DNA from: Caryophanales bacterium
Lineage (GTDB): Bacteria; Bacillota_I; Bacilli_A; RF39; UBA660
Direction of reading: 5' to 3'
Length of the DNA stretch: 7,270 nucleotides
Assembly (NCBI GenBank): GCA_016282415.1
Contig: JAEEKO010000003.1
Location: 1 to 7,270 of the forward strand
A model generated the notes under the pieces. The model was not told the DNA's origin. It made no database searches and saw nothing but the letters and a program-made list of their open reading frames with translations. Each line of letters opens with the position of its first letter. Position 1 is the stretch's first letter. This document shows positions 1 to 6,244 of this stretch, one piece after another. The translations under genes and the position numbers were made by a program.

Positions 1-2728
1 CAAAGCCAATATCATAAGCCCAACCATCACCACCAACAATTGCTACTGTTCTTGGTAATAAATCAGTTAAGCTATCTTTTAAATTGACTGGGATTTGTTG
101 ATTCTTTAATTTTTCAATTATTTCTAAAACTTGATAATAATCATCTTGATTATTTAAATAATCTTCATATAGCGCTTTAGTTTCTAAATCGACACTTTCC
201 ATTGAATCTTCAATAATCTTTATAGCGTTAGCTTTCTTTAAATCAATGCTACGTTTAATACCTAAACCAAATTCGGCATTATCTTCAAATAAAGAATTGG
301 CCCATGGAATATTGTATGGAGTTTCAGGAGCACTTCCCCCATAAATAGAAGAACATCCGGTTGCATTAGCAACAACTAAACGGTCTTTACAAATTCCACC
401 TAATAGTTTTAAATAACTAACTTCTCCACATCCACTACAAGCATTTGGATATTGAAATGGATAATAACCTGATTGTAAATCCATTAAATTATCCGTCTTA
501 CCGCAAGTTTTATTAAAGTACTTATCAACATAGTGACTTTCTTGGTTCGTTTTATTACCAAATTCTAAAGCATCAAAACGACAAGCATTGATACATAATC
601 CACAAGCTTTACATAAGTCTTCATTAATCGTAATTCGATATAATTGATCAGGATTAGTTCTTGAAGGAATACCATCTTCATTATTAATTACTGGTCTTAA
701 AACACCATATGGACAAACAATGCTACACATATTACATTGCATACATTTTTCTTTATTCCATACCGGTACTTTAGAAACATTAGTTTTAATTAACTTTGAG
801 GTATTTCCAGGATAAATACCATTTTTATAATCATACACATCACTTACTTTTAAATCAGTTAAGTTATGATTAACCATTCCTTCAAAGAAATCATTAGTAC
901 TATTAATAACATTAGTTATTTCACTAATATTAACTTCTTCATACTCGGCTTTATTAATTGCATCAATATTATTGTTAACTATATCCATTCCTTTGTCTTT
1001 GAAACGATTCGTAATACTTGCTTTTAATTCATCAATTAAATAATCTAAATTTAAAAGCTTTAAAATTGCTTTTTCCATAATGGTACTAATCTTACCTTGA
1101 ATATGGCAGTCAGCAGCAATCTTACTAGCATTAATTATATATAGTTTTAAATTTAATTCTTTAAATAACTTCGCATTAGCTTCATTAAAAATTAAAGCAT
1201 CTGGTTCTTTATCCGTATTTAATAAAACTACTGAGTTTGGTAATACATTATTAAATAAATCTTTTTTAAATAAATATGAATCATCCGATATTACTACTAA
1301 ACAAGCATTATCAACATAGTATGGTAAGTGTTTAACTTCATTACTTACTCGTAAATGTCCAATGGTGATACCACCACTTTTTTTACTATCATACTCAAAA
1401 TAACCGCTTACATACTTATCAGTTTTTTCACCAATAAGTTTTAATAAATCTTTAGAACACGTTATTAAACCATCACTACCAAAACCATAAGCTTTGATTT
1501 CATAGCAATCCGAATCTAAACGATAATTAGCATTAACTTTTAAACTTAGATTAGTAACATCGTCATTAATTCCAATCGTAAAATTGTTTTTTAAATTTGA
1601 TTCAAGATTTTCATATACTGCTTTAATTTGGGCTGGAGTGGTATTCTTACTAGATAAACCAAAACGACCACCAACCACTTTAATATTAGTGTCTTTTAAG
1701 GCATTAACAACATCTAAATATAATGGTTCACCACTAGCACCACTTGTTTTAGCACGATCTAATACTGCAACATGTTTAACTGATGCTGGTAATTTATTAA
1801 CTAAATATTCATTACTAAACGGACGGTATAAATGAACGGTAACTAAACCATAGTGTTTACCTTGTTCATTTTCAAAGTCAATTACTTGTTTAATAGTATC
1901 ACTAACACTACCCATACCAATAATAACTTCAGTCGCATTAGGATCACCATAGTAATTAAATGGTTCATAATCCGTTCCAAATTTTTGGTTAACTGCTTGC
2001 ATTAAGTTATTAACAGTATCAACCATATTGGAATAATCATTGTTTTTAGCTTCAAGGGTTTCAAAATAAATGTCTTCACCAACATTCATCCCACGTTCAA
2101 ATTTATTATTTGCTAAAGACTCTTCTTTAAAATGTTTAATCGCATCAAAATCAATTAAACTTAAGATATCTTTATCATCTAAAAGATTAGTTGTATTTAA
2201 TTCATGACTAGTACGAAAGCCATCATAAAAATGAATAAAAGGAAGTCTACCTTTGATACTTGCTAAGTGGCTAATTAATCCTAAATATTTAATATCTTCT
2301 AAATTTGCTGAACTCATAATACAAACACCAGTATTATTGCAAGCATAGATATCCGAATGATCACCAAAAATTGATAAAGCATTAGTAGCAACCGTTCTTG
2401 AGGCAACATGAATTACCCCTGGTAATCCTTCCCCTGCCATTTTATATAAATTAGGAATCATTAATAATAACCCTTGGCTTGAAGTAAAGGTTGATGATAA
2501 CGTACCATTTAATAAAGCACCATGCATTGCTCCAGCAACCCCGGCTTCACTTTGCATTTCATATACTTCGGTTACCCCATTAAATAAATTCTTATTATTA
2601 AGTTCATTATTTAAATTTAATTCACTGGCACCAGTTGATGATGGTGTTATTGGATACACAAAACATAATTCGCTCATAAAATAAGCAATTTTACCACATA
2701 AAGTATTACCATCTATTACCTTTTTCAT
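1..2728 (-). CDS. nifJ: Pyruvate:ferredoxin (flavodoxin) oxidoreductase, C-terminus cut by window edge
   Basis: This enzyme oxidatively decarboxylates pyruvate to acetyl-CoA and CO2 and reduces ferredoxin; it is cytoplasmic and central to anaerobic energy metabolism. The frame is open for 909 codons and runs off the left edge; homodimeric family members have roughly 1,170-1,230 residues. Visible in order: the N-terminal thiamine-diphosphate (TPP) domain with YPITPSS (25-31), EMQSEAG (57-63) and HVASRTVATNALSIFGDHSD (107-126), where Thr28, Glu61 and Arg111 match known active-site residues. Next is a two-[4Fe-4S] ferredoxin domain with Cys662/665/668/672 and Cys706/709/712/716. The proximal cluster follows, with Cys764/767 and Cys792 (its fourth Cys would lie beyond the edge), and then the TPP/Mg motif GDGWAYDIG (900-908). 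The second ferredoxin motif ends CR instead of the usual CP. It starts 18 nt after the upstream secreted-protein gene, so the two are probably co-transcribed. Identity is very secure. Confidence 0.97.
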   Translation of the reverse strand, partial: MKKVIDGNTLCGKIAYFMSELCFVYPITPSSTGASELNLNNELNNKNLFNGVTEVYEMQSEAGVAGAMHGALLNGTLSSTFTSSQGLLLMIPNLYKMAGEGLPGVIHVASRTVATNALSIFGDHSDIYACNNTGVCIMSSANLEDIKYLGLISHLASIKGRLPFIHFYDGFRTSHELNTTNLLDDKDILSLIDFDAIKHFKEESLANNKFERGMNVGEDIYFETLEAKNNDYSNMVDTVNNLMQAVNQKFGTDYEPFNYYGDPNATEVIIGMGSVSDTIKQVIDFENEQGKHYGLVTVHLYRPFSNEYLVNKLPASVKHVAVLDRAKTSGASGEPLYLDVVNALKDTNIKVVGGRFGLSSKNTTPAQIKAVYENLESNLKNNFTIGINDDVTNLSLKVNANYRLDSDCYEIKAYGFGSDGLITCSKDLLKLIGEKTDKYVSGYFEYDSKKSGGITIGHLRVSNEVKHLPYYVDNACLVVISDDSYLFKKDLFNNVLPNSVVLLNTDKEPDALIFNEANAKLFKELNLKLYIINASKIAADCHIQGKISTIMEKAILKLLNLDYLIDELKASITNRFKDKGMDIVNNNIDAINKAEYEEVNISEITNVINSTNDFFEGMVNHNLTDLKVSDVYDYKNGIYPGNTSKLIKTNVSKVPVWNKEKCMQCNMCSIVCPYGVLRPVINNEDGIPSRTNPDQLYRITINEDLCKACGLCINACRFDALEFGNKTNQESHYVDKYFNKTCGKTDNLMDLQSGYYPFQYPNACSGCGEVSYLKLLGGICKDRLVVANATGCSSIYGGSAPETPYNIPWANSLFEDNAEFGLGIKRSIDLKKANAIKIIEDSMESVDLETKALYEDYLNNQDDYYQVLEIIEKLKNQQIPVNLKDSLTDLLPRTVAIVGGDGWAYDIGF

Positions 2729-2737
2729 TAATATCAT

Positions 2738-2742
2738 TCCTT
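2738..2742 (-). promoter_or_regulatory. nifJ ribosome-binding site (decides the start)
   Basis: Two in-frame ATGs exist, at 2737 and 2728. AAGGA directly abuts the first and lies 9 nt before the second, so 2728 (protein beginning MKKVIDGNT) is the likely start. The site sits just after the stop codon of the upstream gene. Confidence 0.7.
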
Positions 2743-2746
2743 ATCT

Positions 2747-3364
2747 TTAATAAAGCGTACTATTTGCTTCAACTATTATAAACGCATTAAATCTTTTGTT
2801 TACTAAATCGCTACCATAAACAATCGTTCCATCTTGTAACGTTGTTGAAGTTAAGTTAGTATCGGTTAGCCAAGTTCGAAAGCCATAATTTTTAGTTTCA
2901 TTTGGATCAACATAATCCGTCGCAATAATATAAGTATTATTTATAGTTTGACCACTAATGGTATAATCATTAATAGTTTCACGTGAACTTAAATAAGCTG
3001 GTGCAATCGTTTGATCACCAGACAAACTAAAACGAAGGAAACTTTCGTTTATTGGAGTATTATCATAATTAATTGTTGCTAATATTATGCGGAATGGAAT
3101 ACGAATATTACAATTATTCTTAACTTTGATTAATGAAGGACTCATTAACACACCGCGTTCATCTGGCATTGGAACCAATGCATAATCCTGAATCATTGAT
3201 GTTGATCCGGTAGTATCGATTTCAAAGCATGTTAAACCTTCTAGTACATCTTCCGTTGCAGTACTACGGTTAATAACCCATAAACTGTAACTGGAACCCA
3301 TACTAGTAGTGATTAATAATAAAAAAGTAATAATAATTAAACTATAGCGATACTTATTTTTCAT
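2747..3364 (-). CDS. Secreted SipW-dependent, TasA/camelysin-like protein
   Basis: This 205-residue protein has a basic N-terminus (MKNKYRYS), a hydrophobic core at residues 8-22 and a GSSYSLW segment at 23-29. That layout resembles the signal peptides cut by SipW-type signal peptidase in TasA/camelysin proteins. The rest is polar and beta-rich: Cys46, ALVPMPDERG (62-71), a KNNCNI segment with Cys85, and FRTWLTDT (162-169) followed by VNKRFNAFIIVEA (188-200). The whole pattern is familiar from short exported beta-sandwich proteins of gut Firmicutes. Cys46 and Cys85 could form a disulfide. No sortase motif or C-terminal anchor is seen. Its molecular role (surface fibre, matrix or other) cannot be read from sequence. 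It has AGGTGAT 4-10 nt before the ATG and its own promoter. nifJ follows after 18 nt, although no functional link to pyruvate metabolism is apparent. Confidence 0.75.
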   Translation of the reverse strand: MKNKYRYSLIIITFLLLITTSMGSSYSLWVINRSTATEDVLEGLTCFEIDTTGSTSMIQDYALVPMPDERGVLMSPSLIKVKNNCNIRIPFRIILATINYDNTPINESFLRFSLSGDQTIAPAYLSSRETINDYTISGQTINNTYIIATDYVDPNETKNYGFRTWLTDTNLTSTTLQDGTIVYGSDLVNKRFNAFIIVEANSTLY

Positions 3365-3387
3365 ATAATCACCTATTATGTAATTAT

Positions 3388-3416
3388 ATTATATAATATC
3401 TAGGCTTGTTAATCAA
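3388..3416 (-). promoter_or_regulatory. Promoter for the TasA-like gene and nifJ
   Basis: On the minus strand, TTGATT (3411-3416) and a perfect TATAAT (3388-3393) are separated by exactly 17 nt. The predicted transcript start is near 3381, giving a leader of about 17 nt that carries the AGGTGAT ribosome-binding site. The -35 box overlaps the miaB stop codon. No terminator separates miaB from this gene, so readthrough from miaB is also possible. Confidence 0.6.
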
Positions 3417-4812
3417 TTATTTCTCCATCTAAACTAAAGCTTTTGCAACTAGTAATTTTAACTTTGGCGATCTTGCCAATTAAGTCTTTACCACCAGTAA
3501 TATTAACTAATTTCATAGTGTTAGTATAACCACAAACTTTTGATTCATCTTTTTCACTGATATCAGTTATTAAAACATCAACAATTTGATCTTGATATTT
3601 TTGATTGTTCATAAGTGAATAGTTATTCACAAGTTCATTTAAACGGCTTAAACGAGCTTCTTTTTCTTCTAAAGTAACATCATCTTTCATTAAAGCGGCG
3701 GGAGTTCCAATACGTGGTGAATAAATGAAAGTGAAAGCACTATCATACTTAACTTCATTTACAACATCTAAAGTATCTTGGAATTCCGCTTCCGTTTCAC
3801 CTGGGAAACCAACAATAATATCCGTAGTTAAGCAAACATCAGGAATTGCCGTTTTAATTTTATTAACTAAGGTTAAGTACTCTTCCTTAGTATAACGACG
3901 ACCCATTAGTTTTAAAATATGATCATTACCACTTTGAAGAGGTAAATGAATATAAGGCATAACATTATCACATCTTTTAATAACATCAATTAATTCATCA
4001 GAAAAATCCCATGGATGAGAAGTAACAAAGAAGATTCTTTTAATACCAGTGTTACTTACTGCTTCTAAAAGTTCAGCAAAAGATAATTCATCTTCTAAGT
4101 CTTTACCATAGGCATTAACATTTTGACCTAATAAAGTTACTTCTAAATAACCTTGTTTAACTAATTCATTAACTTCATTAATAATATCAATGCTTTTTCT
4201 TGATCTTTGTTTACCGCGCGTATAAGGGACAATACAATAAGTACAAAATTTATCACAACCATATTGAATATTAACCCATGCTTTATATTTACTATCACGA
4301 GTATATGGAATGTTTTCAAAAACATTACCTTCAATACTATAAACATTAATATCTAGTTTATTATCATTCTTTAATAATAATTCTTCTAATTCATTAATAT
4401 TGTGAGTTCCAAAAACAAGATTAACAAAAGGATGCTTCTTAATTATTTCTTCACATACACTTTCTTCTTGAGCCATACAACCACAAATACCAATAATCAA
4501 ATCTTTCTTCGTTTCTTTTAAATGTTTACAACGACCTAAAAAACCATACATTTTATCATGGGCATTTTCACGAATCGCACAAGTATTTAAAATAACAACA
4601 TCACTATCTTCCATGTTGTCTGTTTCAGTTAATCCTAAACGTTCTAAACGAGCTTTAATTTCTTCACTATCATGAACATTCATTTGACAACCATAAGTTC
4701 TAATGAAGTATTTCTTACCATCTAGGACTTTTGTGATCTTTTTGTTTTCATATATATATTCCACTGGCATACCAGTTCTTTTTTTAGCGTCTTTTAAACT
4801 AGGTAAATTCAT
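3409..4812 (-). CDS. miaB: tRNA-2-methylthio-N6-dimethylallyladenosine synthase MiaB
   Basis: MiaB is a radical-SAM methylthiotransferase that converts i6A37 to ms2i6A37 in tRNAs reading UNN codons; MiaA, which makes the substrate, is not in the window. The 467-residue protein shows the N-terminal methylthiotransferase domain with YGCQMN (Cys42), NTCAIRENA (Cys78) and GCMAQ (Cys112) for one [4Fe-4S] cluster. The radical-SAM motif CDKFCTYC gives Cys186/190/193 for the other, followed by VPYTRGKQRSR. Further family signatures are HLPLQSG, TTDIIVGFPGET and FIYSPRIGTPAA. A C-terminal TRAM domain (roughly 405-465) ends in SFSLDGEI. The ATG at 4812 is chosen over an in-frame TTG at 4830 because GAGGG lies 7 nt upstream of the ATG. 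The NTCAIRENA and C-terminal sequences fit MiaB better than the paralogues MtaB or RimO. Confidence 0.96.
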   Translation of the reverse strand: MNLPSLKDAKKRTGMPVEYIYENKKITKVLDGKKYFIRTYGCQMNVHDSEEIKARLERLGLTETDNMEDSDVVILNTCAIRENAHDKMYGFLGRCKHLKETKKDLIIGICGCMAQEESVCEEIIKKHPFVNLVFGTHNINELEELLLKNDNKLDINVYSIEGNVFENIPYTRDSKYKAWVNIQYGCDKFCTYCIVPYTRGKQRSRKSIDIINEVNELVKQGYLEVTLLGQNVNAYGKDLEDELSFAELLEAVSNTGIKRIFFVTSHPWDFSDELIDVIKRCDNVMPYIHLPLQSGNDHILKLMGRRYTKEEYLTLVNKIKTAIPDVCLTTDIIVGFPGETEAEFQDTLDVVNEVKYDSAFTFIYSPRIGTPAALMKDDVTLEEKEARLSRLNELVNNYSLMNNQKYQDQIVDVLITDISEKDESKVCGYTNTMKLVNITGGKDLIGKIAKVKITSCKSFSLDGEIID

Positions 4813-4813
4813 C

Positions 4814-5659
4814 TTACTTCCCTCTTTCAAAAATCCCCTTAATATTCAATCCGATCGTTGTTAATAACACCATTACATCAAAAATGAATAAACTGATAAA
4901 ACCAGCATTTAAATATTTTTTTAAGTAATAACGTTGACTTTGTTTTAATATTTTGTATTTATTTATTCTTTTAATACTTTTATCAATAGTTTTAGAATGG
5001 TTATGTTTAACTACTACCCCATCACATACTACAGATTTTTTTCCATAATTTTTAAGTTTTAATGCTAAAACATTTTCTTCGTAGTATAAAAACATATTAC
5101 TGTCAAAATAATCAATTTGTTTTAATACATCTAGTTTCACCATAAACATGCAACCCATAATACAATCAACAACATGATTATATTCATGATAAAAATGATA
5201 TTTATCAACATATTTTTGATATAGTTTAGGAATGCTCATTAATAATTCTTCTTTAACTGTATTGATTTTAAAGCCATAACGCATTGTACCATTTTCATCA
5301 ATGATTGGTGCTACTACAGCAACACTATTATCTTTATATTCAGCTAGCATTTTATTAATATCATCTTCACTATTAATTACGATATCGGTATTACATACCA
5401 ATAAAACCCCATCAATACGATTATTAATTAAGTAACGAGCTGCAATATTAATACCTTCACCGTAACCACTGTTGATAGGATTAGCAATCACTTTTACTTT
5501 AGGATTATTGATTTTTTTAAGTTCCACTAATGAATTATCAGTTGATAGATTATCAACAACAACAATATGGGAAATAATACTATAATCTTTAATACTATCA
5601 ATAAAATTTATAGTATTTTGATAATCATTATAATTAATAATTGCAACGCTTAATTTCAT
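4814..5659 (-). CDS. Family 2 glycosyltransferase (rhamnosyltransferase-like)
   Basis: This 281-residue GT-A-fold enzyme probably transfers a sugar from a nucleotide-sugar donor in cell-surface polysaccharide or glycolipid synthesis; donor and acceptor cannot be read. N-terminal strand SVAIINYN (4-11) is followed by VVVDNLSTDNS (33-43), typical of nucleotide binding. NTD (90-92) occupies the DxD metal-binding position. IMGCMFMV (167-174) and YYEENVLALKL (192-202) match acceptor and catalytic regions of WbbL-type rhamnosyltransferases, and a late VVKHNHSKT (216-224) is also typical. A hydrophobic segment at about 253-273 may tether it to the membrane. The start is supported by AAGGGAGGA 8 nt upstream. 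It is the first gene of a likely operon with miaB, a pairing with no obvious metabolic logic. Confidence 0.85.
   Translation of the reverse strand: MKLSVAIINYNDYQNTINFIDSIKDYSIISHIVVVDNLSTDNSLVELKKINNPKVKVIANPINSGYGEGINIAARYLINNRIDGVLLVCNTDIVINSEDDINKMLAEYKDNSVAVVAPIIDENGTMRYGFKINTVKEELLMSIPKLYQKYVDKYHFYHEYNHVVDCIMGCMFMVKLDVLKQIDYFDSNMFLYYEENVLALKLKNYGKKSVVCDGVVVKHNHSKTIDKSIKRINKYKILKQSQRYYLKKYLNAGFISLFIFDVMVLLTTIGLNIKGIFERGK
4820..4824 (-). promoter_or_regulatory. miaB ribosome-binding site inside the preceding gene
   Basis: GAGGG, 7 nt before the miaB ATG, is formed by the last codons of the glycosyltransferase. That gene's TAA is separated from the ATG by one base. This arrangement favours translational coupling. 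Confidence 0.7.
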
Positions 5660-5688
5660 CTTAATAATCCTCCCTTAAACACATCTAT

Positions 5689-5717
5689 AATTTATCATAA
5701 AATACCCTATTTTACAA
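5689..5717 (-). promoter_or_regulatory. Weak candidate promoter for glycosyltransferase-miaB
   Basis: On the minus strand, TTGTAA (5712-5717) and TAAATT (5689-5694) are 17 nt apart, each matching consensus at 4 of 6 positions. The predicted transcript start is near 5682, leaving a 23-nt leader with the strong AAGGGAGGA site (5668-5676). Several alternative -10-like words occur in this A+T-rich stretch. Confidence 0.3.
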
Positions 5718-5751
5718 TGATAGAAATCATAAAAAAAATGCCAATTATTCA

Positions 5752-5781
5752 TTGACACTTGTTTGCTAGTATAGGTATTGG
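5752..5781 (+). promoter_or_regulatory. Candidate promoter for the small toxin-like gene
   Basis: A perfect -35 box, TTGACA, lies at 5752-5757. The best-spaced -10 is poor: TATTGG at 5776-5781 with an 18-nt spacer. Transcription would start near 5788, just upstream of the hairpin that covers the ribosome-binding site. The -35 is persuasive and the -10 is not. Confidence 0.4.
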
Positions 5782-5783
5782 AT

Positions 5784-5849
5784 ATGTTTGAATTATCAGA
5801 TGTTTACCCTTTCTATACATGGTATAAGAAAGGTGGTGGTAAATTATGA
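5784..5849 (+). CDS. Possible 21-codon leader ORF overlapping the toxin start
   Basis: An ATG at 5784 opens a 21-residue frame beginning MFELSDVYPF and ending KKGGGKL. Its TGA stop overlaps the toxin ATG as ATGA. Its 3' half covers both arms of the 5808-5833 hairpin, so its translation could unfold the hairpin and expose the toxin ribosome-binding site. Its own ribosome-binding site is weak (AGGT about 7-10 nt upstream), and if transcription starts near 5788 the ATG would not be in the transcript. It may be chance. Confidence 0.25.
   Translation: MFELSDVYPFYTWYKKGGGKL
5808..5833 (+). promoter_or_regulatory. Hairpin sequestering the toxin ribosome-binding site
   Basis: The arm at 5808-5818 (CCTTTCTATAC) pairs with 5822-5833 through 11 base pairs, with one bulged A and a 3-nt loop. 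The right arm contains AGAAAGG, the start of the purine-rich AAAGGTGG site preceding the ATG at 5846. Hiding the ribosome-binding site in a 5' stem is a known control of type I toxin mRNAs; function here is inferred. Confidence 0.55.
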
Positions 5850-5923
5850 CTAAACGAGAATTATTTCAGTTTATCATAATACTACTATTATTTTTCATAG
5901 TAATCACCTTACTATATAAATAA
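5846..5923 (+). CDS. 25-residue membrane peptide, candidate type I toxin
   Basis: The peptide begins MTKRELFQF, continues as an unbroken run of Ile, Leu, Phe and Val, and ends VITLLYK. That is a charged N-terminus, one membrane-spanning segment of about 16 residues and a terminal Lys, the layout of Fst, TxpA/BsrG and the small holin-like toxins of Firmicutes. No exact family is recognised. AAAGGTGG lies about 8 nt upstream, masked by a hairpin. The stop codon is followed 5 nt later by an inverted repeat that acts as terminator for a convergent minus-strand RNA, and the sense transcript appears to end near 6011. Peptide, masked start and convergent overlapping RNA together support a toxin. A membrane peptide unrelated to toxicity, or a chance ORF, remains possible. 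Confidence 0.6.
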   Translation: MTKRELFQFIIILLLFFIVITLLYK

Positions 5924-5924
5924 T

Positions 5925-5959
5925 AAAAGCACCTGATTTCAGCTATTGACTTCAGGTGC
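5925..5959 (-). terminator. Intrinsic terminator of the antisense RNA
   Basis: The perfect 8-bp inverted repeat GCACCTGA / TCAGGTGC (5929-5936 and 5952-5959) has a 15-nt loop. On the minus strand it is followed by TTTTATTATTT. On the plus strand no T-tract follows, so it should act mainly on minus-strand transcripts. Confidence 0.65.
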
Positions 5960-5972
5960 AATTCCTAAAATG

Positions 5973-6011
5973 GGAAACATCTGATCTGGCCAATCAAACG
6001 TATCCTTTTTT
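5973..6011 (+). terminator. Intrinsic terminator of the toxin mRNA
   Basis: The arm at 5973-5985 (GGAAACATCTGAT) pairs with 5993-6005 at 10 of 13 positions around a CTGGCCA loop, followed directly by six Ts (6006-6011). The three mismatches make it imperfect, but position and T-tract fit the end of the small-gene transcript. Confidence 0.5.
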
Positions 6012-6040
6012 ATTGTATGAAGTTTCCTTCATCTAGATAC

Positions 6041-6069
6041 ATATTAACACATAATTATGAATAATTCAA
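6041..6069 (-). promoter_or_regulatory. Candidate promoter of the antisense RNA
   Basis: On the minus strand, TTGAAT (6064-6069) and TAATAT (6041-6046) are exactly 17 nt apart, each with 4 of 6 consensus matches. The start falls just before the ATGAAG-GAAA-CTTCAT hairpin, giving an RNA that begins with a stable stem. It lies 15 nt beyond the T-tract of the DGR-side terminator. Confidence 0.4.
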
Positions 6070-6084
6070 TAAAAGGATAACAAC

Positions 6085-6152
6085 AAAAAAATCACAGTTT
6101 ATAGATAATAAGCATCTTCAATTGATTTACTAATACTTATATCATCTGTGAT
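6085..6152 (-). terminator. Terminator after the DGR reverse transcriptase-template unit
   Basis: On the minus strand ATCACAG (6146-6152) pairs with CTGTGAT (6091-6097), which runs straight into seven Ts (6085-6091). Inside, GATATAAG (6136-6143) pairs with CTTATTATC (6104-6112) with one bulge, making a two-tier stem. On the plus strand the outer stem is also followed after 4 nt by seven Ts (6157-6163), so it may work in both directions. Confidence 0.55.
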
Positions 6153-6161
6153 ATCGTTTTT

Positions 6162-6178
6162 TTCTAACAATGTTAGAA
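6162..6178. repeat. Perfect 17-nt palindrome in the DGR spacer
   Basis: TTCTAACA-A-TGTTAGAA is a perfect inverted repeat with a single central base. As RNA it would give a 7-bp stem with a 3-nt loop. It lies about 70 nt past the template repeat. It could be an RNA structure element or a dimeric regulator site; the sequence alone cannot decide. Confidence 0.5.
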
Positions 6179-6208
6179 TGGTATAATACTTGTTTCCTAA
6201 GGCTTTTC

Positions 6209-6238
6209 ATTATTAACCATAGTATAATAATCCATAGT
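6209..6238 (-). repeat. Imperfect tandem 15-mers just after the template repeat
   Basis: Two adjacent 15-nt units, both beginning ACTATGG (minus strand, 6224-6238 and 6209-6223), agree at 12 of 15 positions. They also supply the ATTATTA / TAATAAT arms of a small hairpin. Significance is unknown; A+T richness makes chance repeats likely. Confidence 0.35.
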
Positions 6239-6244
6239 TTCAAA

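Larger units (their letters stand above)
5921..6034 (-). ncRNA. Predicted antisense RNA antitoxin
   Basis: A minus-strand promoter (6041-6069) predicts a start near 6034, and an intrinsic terminator ends transcription at about 5921-5925, giving roughly 110 nt. The RNA would open with a hairpin whose arms are ATGAAG and CTTCAT (6017-6032) around a GAAA tetraloop. It would be complementary to about 90 nt of the toxin mRNA 3' region, including the stop codon. This 3'-overlapping design matches txpA/RatA and bsrG/SR4 in Bacillus subtilis. The transcript itself is inferred. Confidence 0.5.

Noticed and set aside
1584..1835. Plus-strand 83-codon ORF
   Set aside because: It lies wholly inside nifJ on the opposite strand; nifJ has clear catalytic motifs and an unbroken frame.
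4161..4346. Minus-strand 61-codon ORF
   Set aside because: It is an out-of-frame shadow of the miaB radical-SAM region.
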